In this document: positions 6,894 through 14,463 of the stretch, piece by piece
Numbering within the stretch: position 1 is the first letter of the stretch
Layout of the letters: each line of letters opens with the position of its first letter
Source: Anaerolineales bacterium
Lineage (GTDB): Bacteria > Chloroflexota > Anaerolineae > 4572-78 > J111
Reading direction: 5' to 3'
Assembly: GCA_015075405.1 (NCBI GenBank)
Contig: JABTUK010000002.1
Coordinates: 62,001 to 126,000 of the forward strand
DNA: 64,000 bases
Translations under genes and position numbers: made by a program
Notes under the pieces: model-generated
Told to the model about the DNA's origin: nothing
What the model saw: only the letters and a program-made list of their open reading frames with translations
The model's database searches: none

Positions 6894-7583
6894 TTATATT
6901 TCCACCGACTCCCCTGGCTGCAACACCTTTACCTTTGTACTTGTCTCTGTTTCGACGCGTTTGGCCCAGGCGTTGCCATCCTGGGCGATGAGGGGCCAGG
7001 TGTTATAATGGGTCGGGACGGCCAGTTTGGGGTTAATTAGTTTGACCGCGCGTAAGGCGTCGTCCGGCCCCATGGTAAAATTATCGCCAATGGGCAGGAT
7101 CAGCAAATCAATACCTTCTTCGCCGTAGAGACGCATGGTTTCAAAAAGGCCGGTATCGCAGGTGAGGTAAACTTTTTTGCCCGCGGCGGTAATGAGAAAG
7201 CCGGCCGGGTTACCGCCGTCGCCGCCGTCGGGCAGGCCGGAGCCGTGGTGAGCGATAGTCAATTTAACATAGCCAAAATCATAATTGAAGCCGCCGCCAA
7301 TGTGATGGGCGTGGGTTTTGTCTGCGGCTACCCCCTGGCCTTGCAGCCAGTTGATAATCTCAAAATTCGAGATCACCGTCGCGCCGGTGCGTTTGGCCAC
7401 GGCTACCAGATCTTCCAGGTGATCAAAATGGCCGTGCGACACCAGGATATAATCGGTCTGTACGGCGTCGGCCTTAATCGGAGCGGCCGGGTTGCTGGTA
7501 AAAAAGGGATCAACGATCAACCGTTTGCCGCCAATTTCCAGCGCATGCGTGCCATGACCAAGCCAGGTATATTTAATTGCCAT
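6894..7583 (-). CDS. UPF0173 metal-dependent hydrolase (MBL fold)
   Basis: A 229-aa metallo-beta-lactamase fold protein of the UPF0173/YtkL type. The metal motif is SHGHFDHLED (H50, H52, D54, H55), with downstream metal ligands in IAHHGSG, TCDTGLFETM and PTHYNTWP. These enzymes hydrolyse an unknown substrate in the cytoplasm. ATG at 7583 has GAGGAGA about 10 nt upstream. It converges on the HTH-citrate synthase with only 11 bp between stop codons and no clear terminator. Confidence 0.85.
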   Translation of the reverse strand: MAIKYTWLGHGTHALEIGGKRLIVDPFFTSNPAAPIKADAVQTDYILVSHGHFDHLEDLVAVAKRTGATVISNFEIINWLQGQGVAADKTHAHHIGGGFNYDFGYVKLTIAHHGSGLPDGGDGGNPAGFLITAAGKKVYLTCDTGLFETMRLYGEEGIDLLILPIGDNFTMGPDDALRAVKLINPKLAVPTHYNTWPLIAQDGNAWAKRVETETSTKVKVLQPGESVEI

Positions 7584-7620
7584 TGTTTATCTCTCCTCAT
7601 TGATAAGATAAAATTATAAA

Positions 7621-7691
7621 ACGTAGTACGTGGTGGGGGGGGGGGAAAAATTTATGAACAAGCACCCCCCACCACGCACTACGCACTACGT
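7621..7691. repeat. Word-type hairpin repeat (ACGTAGTACGTGGTG)
   Basis: ACGTAGTACGTGGTGGGGGG on the left and CCCCCCACCACG...CACTACGT on the right form a long imperfect inverted repeat with a homopolymeric G10-type run. Intergenic, upstream of the UPF0173 gene. Similar words recur at 60031-60085. Confidence 0.6.
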
Positions 7692-7699
7692 TAAGTATC

Positions 7700-7788
7700 A
7701 GTGGATCCAAATTTGAGGAGCCAGCACGCCCACGTGCGGCGGTGTTCGGCACGGGGGCGTGCCTCACTCCTCAGAAATTGGATCTACT
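7700..7788. mobile_element. MITE-like element, family 2, copy 1
   Basis: Ends CAGTGGATCCAA and TTGGATCTAC(T) form a terminal inverted repeat; inside are GAGGAG/CTCCTC and a GC-rich GCACGCCC...GGGCGTGC hairpin. It is flanked by direct repeats TAAGTAT on both sides (7693-7699 and 7787-7793; the exact boundary is ambiguous by a base or two). A second copy is at 54148-54242. Confidence 0.65.
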
Positions 7789-7860
7789 AAGTATAACAAA
7801 CAAATTTACCCCTTGTCAATTATCAGCCAGGTGAGAAATCTACTTTACCCCCAAAGTATC

Positions 7861-7993
7861 TGGTTGACTGACAGAATTAATATTTCACCGCAGAGGACGC
7901 AGAAAACGCAGAGATTTTTATAAATTTCCTCGGCGGACTCTGCGCTCTCGGCGGTTAATTTAAGCCACAAGGTTAAATTAGTCAATCAACCAG
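7861..7993. mobile_element. MITE-like element, family 3
   Basis: TGGTTGACTGAC at the left and GTCAATCAACCA at the right form a 12-bp terminal inverted repeat with one mismatch. The centre holds the CCGCAGAGGACGCAGA / TCTGCGCTCTCGGCGG type hairpin. It is flanked by a perfect 11-bp direct repeat CCCAAAGTATC (7850-7860 and 7994-8004), as expected for target-site duplication. No ORF. Confidence 0.65.
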
Positions 7994-8094
7994 CCCAAAG
8001 TATCATTTACAATTTCTCACAGGAAGATTACGATAATTTCGTAGTCAACCCGGTCTATCATCTGGTTGACAACACAGACCAGAGGTAACACGCC

Positions 8095-8955
8095 ATGAGT
8101 TTCAATTTTTTGTCTACTATCTTGCTTGGTTTATCAGCCTTAGTGACACTCACCGGCCTTTCGACCTTTTTAGGCGCCGTAGCTATTACAGGTTGGTGGG
8201 CAGCCCGTTGGTTGGGCTTGCTCCCGGCTGATAACCGGTTGAGTCTCACGCTCGAGCGGCTTTTATGGCATGTCCGAGGGACCAGGGCCAACCCCCACCT
8301 GTACAAGTGGTACACCTGGGAATTTCCCACCCGGCCTGGCCTTAGCCGCCAACTGCCCGGCTCGCGCTTTTTTACCGAGCTGTGGGTCAACCGGCAGCGC
8401 TATATTCATTACCAAGGGCGACCCCGCCAGTTGAGTCCCAACCACTTTGACGCTTACGTAACGCTCTCGACGCCCGAAATCGAGACGCTGGCGGGTCAAC
8501 TGGCGCAGTTGGGGCAAACCCAGCAATTAAGCGCCTACGAACAGTTGTGCAACATCCTGGCCTTTGTTCAGCAAAATATCCGCTACACCGACGACCTGTG
8601 TTTGGAAACCGGCCAGTTGATTGAGTACCCCAAATATCCCCTGGAAACCCTGGTGGAGAAAAAGGGCGATTGCGAAGACCAATCTATTCTGGCGGCGGCC
8701 TTGCTGGCGGCGATGGGTTACGAGGTGGCGCTGCTGATCCTGCCCATCCACGTGGCCCTGGGCGTAGCCGGTTTTGATAACCGGCCCGGCAGTCGAGTGG
8801 TTCACCCGGCCAACGGCGTCCGCTATCTCTATACCGAAACCACCGCGCCCAACTGGCTGCCCGGCGAAGTGCCCCTGGAATTTCGCGGCTACCTGTCGAG
8901 CGGCCAGTTCGAGGTGTTGCCGGTAAACTCCAGCAATTCTCTCACCCGGCCGTGA
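8095..8955 (+). CDS. Transglutaminase-like membrane protein
   Basis: A 286-aa protein. Residues ~5-35 are one long or two short membrane segments. The remainder is a transglutaminase-like cysteine protease fold with the core ...KKGDCEDQSILAAALLAAMGYE... The probable catalytic Cys is C193, followed by H219 (LPIHVALGV) and an acidic residue in YLYTETTAPNW. Such proteins process or crosslink peptides; the substrate is unknown. AGAGGT lies 8 nt before ATG. Its 3' end overlaps the convergent ABC-F gene by 67 bp. Confidence 0.75.
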   Translation: MSFNFLSTILLGLSALVTLTGLSTFLGAVAITGWWAARWLGLLPADNRLSLTLERLLWHVRGTRANPHLYKWYTWEFPTRPGLSRQLPGSRFFTELWVNRQRYIHYQGRPRQLSPNHFDAYVTLSTPEIETLAGQLAQLGQTQQLSAYEQLCNILAFVQQNIRYTDDLCLETGQLIEYPKYPLETLVEKKGDCEDQSILAAALLAAMGYEVALLILPIHVALGVAGFDNRPGSRVVHPANGVRYLYTETTAPNWLPGEVPLEFRGYLSSGQFEVLPVNSSNSLTRP

Positions 8956-10562
8956 CGCATCTCCCATACATTTGTAGCAATCCGGCTGATGAAAGCCCGG
9001 TCGTGGACGACGGCCAAAATCGTGCCGGGGAACTGATTGAGCGCCGCTTCAAACCGCTCACGGCTGGGGATGTCGAGATGATTGACCGGCTCATCCAGCA
9101 GCAAAAAGTTGCAGCCCTGAGCCACCAGCACCGCCAGCATCAGCCGCGCCCGCTCCCCGTAGCTGAGGCTGCCGATGGGGATGAAGGCCTCATCTCCGGC
9201 GAAGAGGAAGAAGTGCAGAAAGCTGCGGGCTTCGGTTTGGTCCATATTGACCGCCACCGCCCGGATGGTTTCGTAGGGCGTGCTGGCCGGGTTAAGCTGC
9301 TCCTGTTCCTGGGCAAAATAACCCAATTTGACCCCCGCGCCCAGGCGAATCTGGCCGGTGGTCGGTTCTAATTCTCCGGTGATGAGCCGCAGCAGGGTGG
9401 TTTTACCCTCCCCGTTGGGGCCGATAAGGGCGACCCGTTGGCCGTGGGTGAGGGTCTGGTTGACCTCACTGAACAACCGCCGCCCGTCGAAGGCCATGCC
9501 GACATTTTCCAGGCTCAACACCTGGCGTGCGCCAGCGTCATCATTGGCCAGATCCAGTTTCATTTGCCAGTGACGGTCTGGTTTAGCCACCCGCTCCTCT
9601 GACTCCAAAAGCCGTTGTAACCGTCGCTCCCGCGCCTTTGCCTTTTTAGCAACCTTCTTGGCTAGCCGACGGGTATGGTCGTTTGTGGTAGCCCGTTCGG
9701 TATTTCGGGCCTGTTCCTTCGTACGCTGGACATCGACCTGTAGGCGTCGGATCTCAGCTTGCTGATCCTTCCATGTTCCCCATTGCTTTTCTAACGCCCA
9801 CGCTTTTGCTAAGGCATAGTCGTCATAATTGCCGGTATATTCGGTCAGCCTGTGTGTCACTGGATCCAACTCCAAAATGCGCGAGACCATGTGATCCAGA
9901 AAGGCCCGGTCGTGGGAGACAATCAGGGCCGCGCCGTCGTAACGTTCCAGCCAGCCCTCCAGCCAGAGCAGGGCATCCAAATCCAGGTGGTTGGTCGGCT
10001 CGTCGAGCAGGAGCAGGCGCGGCTGCTGGATGAGCAGGCCGGCCAGGCCCAGCCGGGTTTTCTGCCCGCCGCTGAGCCGTTCTACCGGCAGGTCGCGGGG
10101 GATGCCGGCCAGGTTCAGGCCGGCCAAAATTGCTTCCAACCGGGTTTCCAATTCATAGCCGCCCGCGGCCTCGAAACGAGTCTCGGCCTCGGTGTAAGCA
10201 GCGGTTAAAACAGCCAGTTCGTCGTTGTTGGATGTGGCAGCCATGGCCGCAGCGGACTGCTGCATCTCGGCCCAGGCCCGGTTGTGCTCGGCGGTGACGC
10301 GGGCCAGGCTCTGCTGCATTGTTTCGCCCGGCTCAAACACCAACGCCTGGGTCAGATAGCCGACCGACAGCCCCGGCGGGTCGAAGCGGACCTGGCCCTT
10401 ATCGGCAGACTCCAGCCCGGTGATAATCCGCAGCAGGGTTGTTTTGCCGCTGCCGTTCGGCCCCACCAGGCCCACCCGCTCGCCCGGATTGACGATAAAC
10501 GAGACATCGGTCAGGATTGTCTCCGGGCCGTAACTTTTGGATATGTTCGAGATATGAAGCAT
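8889..10562 (-). CDS. ABC-F family ATPase (ribosome-associated)
   Basis: A 557-aa protein from ATG 10562, with GAGGAG 6 nt upstream; sequence before that is repeat. Two ABC domains without membrane segments: Walker A GPNGSGKTT and GPNGEGKTT, signatures LSGGQKTR and LSYGERAR, and Walker B LLLLDEPTNHLD and LLLDEPVNHLD. The basic coiled-coil linker (…ARNTERATTNDHTRRLAKKV…) is the P-site-reaching arm of ABC-F proteins. Members rescue ribosomes or protect them from antibiotics. It is downstream of an Eis-like acetyltransferase and a leader/terminator region that looks like an attenuator, a context suggesting drug or stress inducibility (inference). The last 67 bp overlap the convergent transglutaminase gene. 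Confidence 0.87.
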   Translation of the reverse strand: MLHISNISKSYGPETILTDVSFIVNPGERVGLVGPNGSGKTTLLRIITGLESADKGQVRFDPPGLSVGYLTQALVFEPGETMQQSLARVTAEHNRAWAEMQQSAAAMAATSNNDELAVLTAAYTEAETRFEAAGGYELETRLEAILAGLNLAGIPRDLPVERLSGGQKTRLGLAGLLIQQPRLLLLDEPTNHLDLDALLWLEGWLERYDGAALIVSHDRAFLDHMVSRILELDPVTHRLTEYTGNYDDYALAKAWALEKQWGTWKDQQAEIRRLQVDVQRTKEQARNTERATTNDHTRRLAKKVAKKAKARERRLQRLLESEERVAKPDRHWQMKLDLANDDAGARQVLSLENVGMAFDGRRLFSEVNQTLTHGQRVALIGPNGEGKTTLLRLITGELEPTTGQIRLGAGVKLGYFAQEQEQLNPASTPYETIRAVAVNMDQTEARSFLHFFLFAGDEAFIPIGSLSYGERARLMLAVLVAQGCNFLLLDEPVNHLDIPSRERFEAALNQFPGTILAVVHDRAFISRIATNVWEMRHGRVRELLEFTGNTSNWPLDR

Positions 10563-10581
10563 GGTTGCTCCTCGTAAATAG

Positions 10582-10655
10582 CCCTCTCCCCCAACCCCTC
10601 TCCCAGAGGGCGAGGGGAGCAAGTCAAGAATCCCCTCTCCCAGTGGGAGAGGGTA
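10582..10655. repeat. Word-type hairpin repeat (CCCTCTCCC)
   Basis: Includes a perfect CCCTCTCCC (10633-10641), AGT, GGGAGAGGG (10645-10653) hairpin and a second imperfect one to the left. It lies between the acetyltransferase and ABC-F genes of the same operon and may weaken or process readthrough. Confidence 0.6.
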
Positions 10656-10718
10656 AGGGTGAATTTTCACGCTTTGCGTTGGTGGTGTGCCACAGGTTCG
10701 TGAACACTCCTAAGATTT

Positions 10719-12071
10719 TTAACCCAGCGGGAAGACCAGAGAAACCCGCTTGGGAAACAATGCCTTGAGCAGCAGAGCCGGCTCCTCGTCGGCGTAGCAA
10801 TCGGGGAAAGCGTAGCGCAGTTCGTCCAGGGAGCGGTGGCCGAAGAGAAGCTGCAAGAAAACTAGCGGTGGAAATTCTGCGCCGTCCCAGTGGTGGTCGC
10901 TGTCGGGCGGGGACCAATGGACCGCTTCAACCAGGCGTCCCTGCTCAAAGGCCAGGCGCAGACCATCCCGGAAGAAACTGATTTTTAGTTCGCCGCTGTA
11001 GCCGCTCATCACCGAGCCGGCCAGCCGTTTTTCCAGGACCGGAGCGATATGGCGGATGAAACCGGGCAGGTCGGCCACGCGGATATACCAGGCATAGGGT
11101 TTTTGGAACGGCCCCAGTTTGGCGGCCAGGGTTTCGTAAAGCGGATGTTCCAGGCCCAAAGAAAAGCGCAGGGTGGTTATCGGCTTTGCCTTGATCCCGG
11201 CCTGGGGCTGATGAGCCTGGGCTTGCGCTTTCAAAGCGCGGGTTACGGTGGGCAGCGCCGCGTGAAGGGAGATACCTTCGGCCACTACGACTTCCCACAC
11301 AATTAACCGCTCCTTCCAGGGGTGGGCCGAGGTCGAATAATAACCGATGACCCGGCCCTCAGGATCGAGAATGCAGTTAACCCAAAGCTTTTGAATTGAA
11401 TCCTGGCTGTGCCCGTTCAAATCGTAACGCCAACGAATTTCGTCAATTTCGGTAGTGACAAGTTTGCCGGCACACTGGCGCTCGTAGAGTTTCATCAAAA
11501 TCGGGATGTCGGCTGCGTTGGCGGGACGAATCTGGAACGGCTCCGGCTCACCATCTTTTAAACCCGGCACATCGGCCAGAGGTAGGTGGCGCGCTCCACC
11601 CAGGGGTAGGGCATATTCATAGCCAAACTGGCGATAGAACCAGGCGATGCCGGTAATTCCCTGCACCCAGTGCCCCCGCGAAGCACTCATGGTGTGAATC
11701 GCTTCAAAACTAGTCCGCACCAAACCCCGGCGGCGATAGGCTGGCTCGGTCACAACCAGTTCGGGCCGCCCCACCCCAAAGGGAATATCTTCATAGCGCC
11801 AGACCTGGGGGATAAGGCAAATTGAGCTAACAATTCGGCCCGTGTTCGTATCTTCGCCGACGATAAAATCCTGGGCGGTGGTGGTGGGGTGGCGGCCCGA
11901 CATCAGGTCTTTGGTCCAATCCGCCAACACTTGCGGCGACTCCCCCTCGTCCGCCAGGATGCGGCCATTCAAGTCGGCTACAGCTTCCATATCGGCCGGG
12001 GTGGCTCGCCGGAGTAACAACCCATCAGCCAGTGAGCGGGGTAAACTTAAAGCGTTATTTAATGAGGTCAT
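10719..12071 (-). CDS. Eis-like GNAT acetyltransferase
   Basis: A 450-aa protein from ATG 12071, which has GGGAG 7 nt upstream; a GTG lies one codon earlier. Residues ~20-165 are a GNAT domain with the acetyl-CoA loop ...EPAYRRRGLVRTSFEAIH. A second, degenerate GNAT-like unit follows, and the C-terminal ~100 residues resemble the SCP2-like domain of Eis proteins. This three-part layout matches the Eis family, whose best-known members acetylate aminoglycosides. The substrate here is unproven. It is co-directional with an ABC-F gene and preceded by tandem terminators and a short leader ORF, suggesting a translation-stress operon. Confidence 0.75.
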   Translation of the reverse strand: MTSLNNALSLPRSLADGLLLRRATPADMEAVADLNGRILADEGESPQVLADWTKDLMSGRHPTTTAQDFIVGEDTNTGRIVSSICLIPQVWRYEDIPFGVGRPELVVTEPAYRRRGLVRTSFEAIHTMSASRGHWVQGITGIAWFYRQFGYEYALPLGGARHLPLADVPGLKDGEPEPFQIRPANAADIPILMKLYERQCAGKLVTTEIDEIRWRYDLNGHSQDSIQKLWVNCILDPEGRVIGYYSTSAHPWKERLIVWEVVVAEGISLHAALPTVTRALKAQAQAHQPQAGIKAKPITTLRFSLGLEHPLYETLAAKLGPFQKPYAWYIRVADLPGFIRHIAPVLEKRLAGSVMSGYSGELKISFFRDGLRLAFEQGRLVEAVHWSPPDSDHHWDGAEFPPLVFLQLLFGHRSLDELRYAFPDCYADEEPALLLKALFPKRVSLVFPLG

Positions 12072-12111
12072 CACAAATCTCCCAATTTTTGATAGAGTTT
12101 CCGATCAAGCT

Positions 12112-12205
12112 CATGTCATTTCGAGACCGAAAGTCGAGAAATCCCCAGAGCGCAAGATGTAAAAGTAAGGTGTCGGGGATTTCTCCCTACGGTCGAAATG
12201 ACATG
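12112..12205. mobile_element. MITE-like element, family 4, copy A
   Basis: Terminal inverted repeats CATGTCATTTCGA (left, last base within GAGACC context) and TCGAAATGACATG (right), with an inner GAGAAATCCC/GGGATTTCTC pair. It lies in the leader of the acetyltransferase gene, between the second terminator and its ATG. The second copy is in the recA leader (50165-50247). Confidence 0.65.
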
Positions 12206-12231
12206 GCTGAGTAATTACGTTTCAGAAGTAA

Positions 12232-12260
12232 CAAAAAAGCCGCGAGATAATTCGCGGCTT
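12232..12260 (-). terminator. Rho-independent terminator 2 in the acetyltransferase leader
   Basis: Minus strand: AAGCCGCGA, ATTATC loop, TCGCGGCTT, then a T-rich tail (TTTTTTG). Stem 9 bp perfect (12237-12245 with 12252-12260). It lies 160 nt upstream of the acetyltransferase ATG in the same orientation, where it would block readthrough unless regulated. Confidence 0.7.
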
Positions 12261-12303
12261 GGGCTGGGGTGATGCCTTTGGAAAAGCAGCACACCTGGTC
12301 GAG

Positions 12304-12341
12304 AAAAACAAAAAGCCGCGAGGTGTAGTGCACTCGCGGCT
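12304..12341 (-). terminator. Rho-independent terminator 1 (candidate attenuator)
   Basis: Minus strand: GCCGCGAG (12340-12333), 10-nt loop, CTCGCGGC (12322-12315), then TTTTTGTTTTTC. The loop contains GCACTACA, exactly complementary to TGTAGTGC in the preceding leader ORF. The 5' arm sequence AGCCGC is complementary to GCGGCT near the start of the ORF. Confidence 0.75.
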
Positions 12342-12363
12342 CGATGGTTAACTTAAAGACAAC

Positions 12364-12450
12364 TCAGGAGTCAACAGGCGCACTACAGCAAGGCATAGGG
12401 GCGAAACCGCCTCTATTAGCCAGGATAATCATAGCCGCCGTCATGAACAT
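12364..12450 (-). CDS. 28-aa leader peptide (candidate)
   Basis: A short minus-strand ORF with ATG at 12450 and TGA at 12364-12366. It encodes MFMTAAMII...NRGGF...PMPCCSAPVDS, has GGAGAG 8 nt upstream of ATG, and lies ~105 nt after the predicted transcription start. The codons for the CC-S-A stretch carry TGTAGTGC, which can pair with the loop of terminator 1. The internal TAGAGGCG/CGCCCCTA can form its own hairpin. Position and pairing fit a ribosome-controlled attenuator of the acetyltransferase/ABC-F operon. The peptide itself is not recognised. Confidence 0.5.
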   Translation of the reverse strand: MFMTAAMIILANRGGFAPMPCCSAPVDS

Positions 12451-12471
12451 GGGGTGCGTCTCTCCGTTTGA

Positions 12472-12552
12472 GTCAGTTATTAGTCATCAGTTATCAGTAA
12501 TCAGAAGTCAGTAATCAGTAAACTGATAACTGATAACTGTTTACTGATCACT
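12472..12552. repeat. Word-type hairpin repeat (CAGTTATCAGTAATCAG)
   Basis: Quasi-tandem TCAGTAA/TCAGTTA words on the left and their inverted counterparts (AACTGATAACTGATAACTG) on the right. It lies in the 5' end of the leader transcript, between the promoter and the leader ORF. Confidence 0.6.
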
Positions 12553-12560
12553 GTGTCGCC

Positions 12561-12590
12561 ATTATAACCTGAGTTGCCGGATTTTGTCAA
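12561..12590 (-). promoter_or_regulatory. Consensus promoter of the acetyltransferase/ABC-F operon
   Basis: Minus strand TTGACA (12590-12585), 18-bp spacer, TATAAT (12566-12561); both hexamers are exact consensus. It gives a leader of almost 500 nt before the acetyltransferase gene. Confidence 0.72.
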
Positions 12591-12615
12591 TCATCTTTTT
12601 GTTGTATTTTATGAT

Positions 12616-13380
12616 CTAGCGGTTGTACTGTACCTGGCGACCCAGCATCCAGGTAAAAACGGTTTCGGTGCCGGCGATGAGCAAGATAAAGAAAATATCT
12701 ATGACAATGGTAATGACAAAGGCAGAGAGGAGATAGGCCATCAGAGTCAAGCCGAAATTTTGTAACTCTGGGGGCATAGTGGGGTTGAGGCCCAGCCCCA
12801 GGGCCAACCCCAGGGTCAAACCCAGATAGATAAGAACCGTTCGCCACGACTCGCGGTCAGAGGCGCTGGGCAGCATGGCATTGGAAATGGCAAAGATAAG
12901 GTACAACCAGAGCCAGACATCGGGAACAAGCAGCAGCCGGGCCACCGCTTCGATAATCTGCTCCACGTCGCCGCTGTTGAAGGCGGTCCCCAGCCGGCCC
13001 AAGTTCAACAAGCCCTGCCCAATCAACAGCACTGCCAGGGTGCCAAAAATCAAGGGAGCCAGGCCAATCAGACTGTGACGGAAAGGGTCACTCAGTTCGA
13101 CCTGCACCGACCCCATTTGCAACTCGCCACCCTTTTTCATTTGCGGCCAGAGGGAAAATCGGCCGGTTTTGACCCCCAATAGAAACGCTGTGAGCCAGTG
13201 ACTCAGCTCGTGCAGCAGCGTGCCGGGCAAAAACAGCACCCAAAAGAGCCACATCGCCACCCGCGGGTTGCCGGTGAGCAGAAAAGCAACCCCCTGAACG
13301 TGGGCCGTTATCCAGCGCTTCAGGGGGTACATTAAGAGAAAGGATACAATGAGCCAGAAAAGAATTGACCAACCGGACAT
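12616..13380 (-). CDS. HExxH membrane protein (M50-like metalloprotease)
   Basis: A 254-aa protein with about six hydrophobic segments. HELSH at residues 57-61 within membrane segment 2 is the zinc-binding motif of site-2-type (M50) or related intramembrane proteases. A partner Asp of the usual LDG/NxxPxxxxDG kind is not evident (candidates: LNPT, SNAMLPSASD), so activity is uncertain. It lies between the leader promoter region and tpiA; ATG 13380 abuts a repeat and no clear ribosome-binding site is visible. Confidence 0.6.
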   Translation of the reverse strand: MSGWSILFWLIVSFLLMYPLKRWITAHVQGVAFLLTGNPRVAMWLFWVLFLPGTLLHELSHWLTAFLLGVKTGRFSLWPQMKKGGELQMGSVQVELSDPFRHSLIGLAPLIFGTLAVLLIGQGLLNLGRLGTAFNSGDVEQIIEAVARLLLVPDVWLWLYLIFAISNAMLPSASDRESWRTVLIYLGLTLGLALGLGLNPTMPPELQNFGLTLMAYLLSAFVITIVIDIFFILLIAGTETVFTWMLGRQVQYNR

Positions 13381-13419
13381 AACGTTAAACGTTCAAACGT
13401 TAAACGTTAAACGTTTAAC
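13381..13419. repeat. Word-type repeat (AACGTTAAACGTT)
   Basis: Four AAACGTT words forming a self-complementary string between the HExxH gene and tpiA. The tpiA stop codon (13415-13417) lies within it. Confidence 0.6.
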
Positions 13420-14182
13420 GCACCTTCACCAAAGCCCCTTTGACCAGGGCCACAAAACTTTCTGTTTTTAAGCTGGCCCCGCCGACCAGCGCGCCGTCAA
13501 TATCGGGTTGGGACATGTAGGCTTCGACGTTATCGGGCTTGACGCTGCCGCCATACTGGATACGGACCTGTTGGGCCACATCTTCATTGTACATCTCGGC
13601 AATAGCGCCACGGATGCTCAGGCCGATGATACTGTTGGCGGTAGCCGGGTCGGCGTTTTTGCCGGTGCCAATGGCCCAGATGGGTTCATAAGCCACAATG
13701 ACCTTGATGGCATCCTCGGCGGAGAGGCCGGCAAAAGCGGCTTTGACCTGCCCGCCCACAAAGGCGGCGGTTTCGCCTGCTTCATTTTGGGCCAAATTTT
13801 CGCCAACACAGACAATCGGGATGAGGTGATGGCTCAACGCCGCTTTGATTTTTTTATTGACGCCTTCATCGGTTTCGCCAAAAAATTGGCGGCGCTCGGA
13901 GTGACCGAGAATCACATAGTCACACAACCCATCCAGCATCAGCGGCGAGATTTCGCCGGTAAAGGCCCCTTGCTCCTCCCAATACATATTTTGTGCCCCC
14001 AGACCAACCTTACTTGCAGCAATCACCCCCTCGACTGCGCCCAAAGCGGTAAAGGGTGGGCAGAGCACAATTTCTACCCCGTTAATATCGGCAGTAGCCT
14101 CACGAATTTCATGGGCCAACTGCACCGCCTCGGCCAGAGTCTTGTGCATCTTCCAGTTTCCGGCAATAATGGGTGTTCGCAT
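13415..14182 (-). CDS. tpiA: Triose-phosphate isomerase
   Basis: A 255-aa TIM barrel converting dihydroxyacetone phosphate and glyceraldehyde-3-phosphate in glycolysis/gluconeogenesis. The catalytic set is complete: K11 in NWKMHK, His in ILGHSERRQFF, Glu in VAYEPIWAIGTGK. The phosphate loop is YGGSVKPDN and ...GALVGGASL. Length is standard. AAGGAGA lies ~10 nt before ATG 14182. It stands alone, with repeats on both sides. Confidence 0.97.
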   Translation of the reverse strand: MRTPIIAGNWKMHKTLAEAVQLAHEIREATADINGVEIVLCPPFTALGAVEGVIAASKVGLGAQNMYWEEQGAFTGEISPLMLDGLCDYVILGHSERRQFFGETDEGVNKKIKAALSHHLIPIVCVGENLAQNEAGETAAFVGGQVKAAFAGLSAEDAIKVIVAYEPIWAIGTGKNADPATANSIIGLSIRGAIAEMYNEDVAQQVRIQYGGSVKPDNVEAYMSQPDIDGALVGGASLKTESFVALVKGALVKVR

Positions 14183-14330
14183 GTTGAAATTATCTCCTTG
14201 TTTAACTTAGCGCGTAACACAGCAACAAGGTCGCAGGGTGGCAATGCGTAACCTGATTATACTACGACTTTGCGACTGGCTACTCTGTTGCTATCTTACC
14301 ACATTCGGGGGCGCTTGGCAATGGTGTAAA

Positions 14331-14461
14331 AGGGAGTAGGAAGTAAGGAGTAGGGAGTAGGGGAAGAAGATAGAGGATAGAGGATTGAGAATTGAAGATA
14401 GATCTTGTTATGCTTCTCGTCCATCTTCTTTCTACTCCCTTACTTCCTACTCCTTACTCCC
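14331..14461. repeat. Word-type hairpin repeat (GGGAGTAGGAAGTAAGG)
   Basis: Left arm of GGAGTAG/GGAAGTA words (14333-14365), right arm CTACTCCC...TTACTTCCTACTCC (14431-14461), with an A/G-rich centre of GATAGAGGATAGAGG words. It lies between uvrC stop and tpiA start. The remaining spacer 14183-14330 shows nothing recognisable. Confidence 0.6.
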
Positions 14462-14463
14462 AT

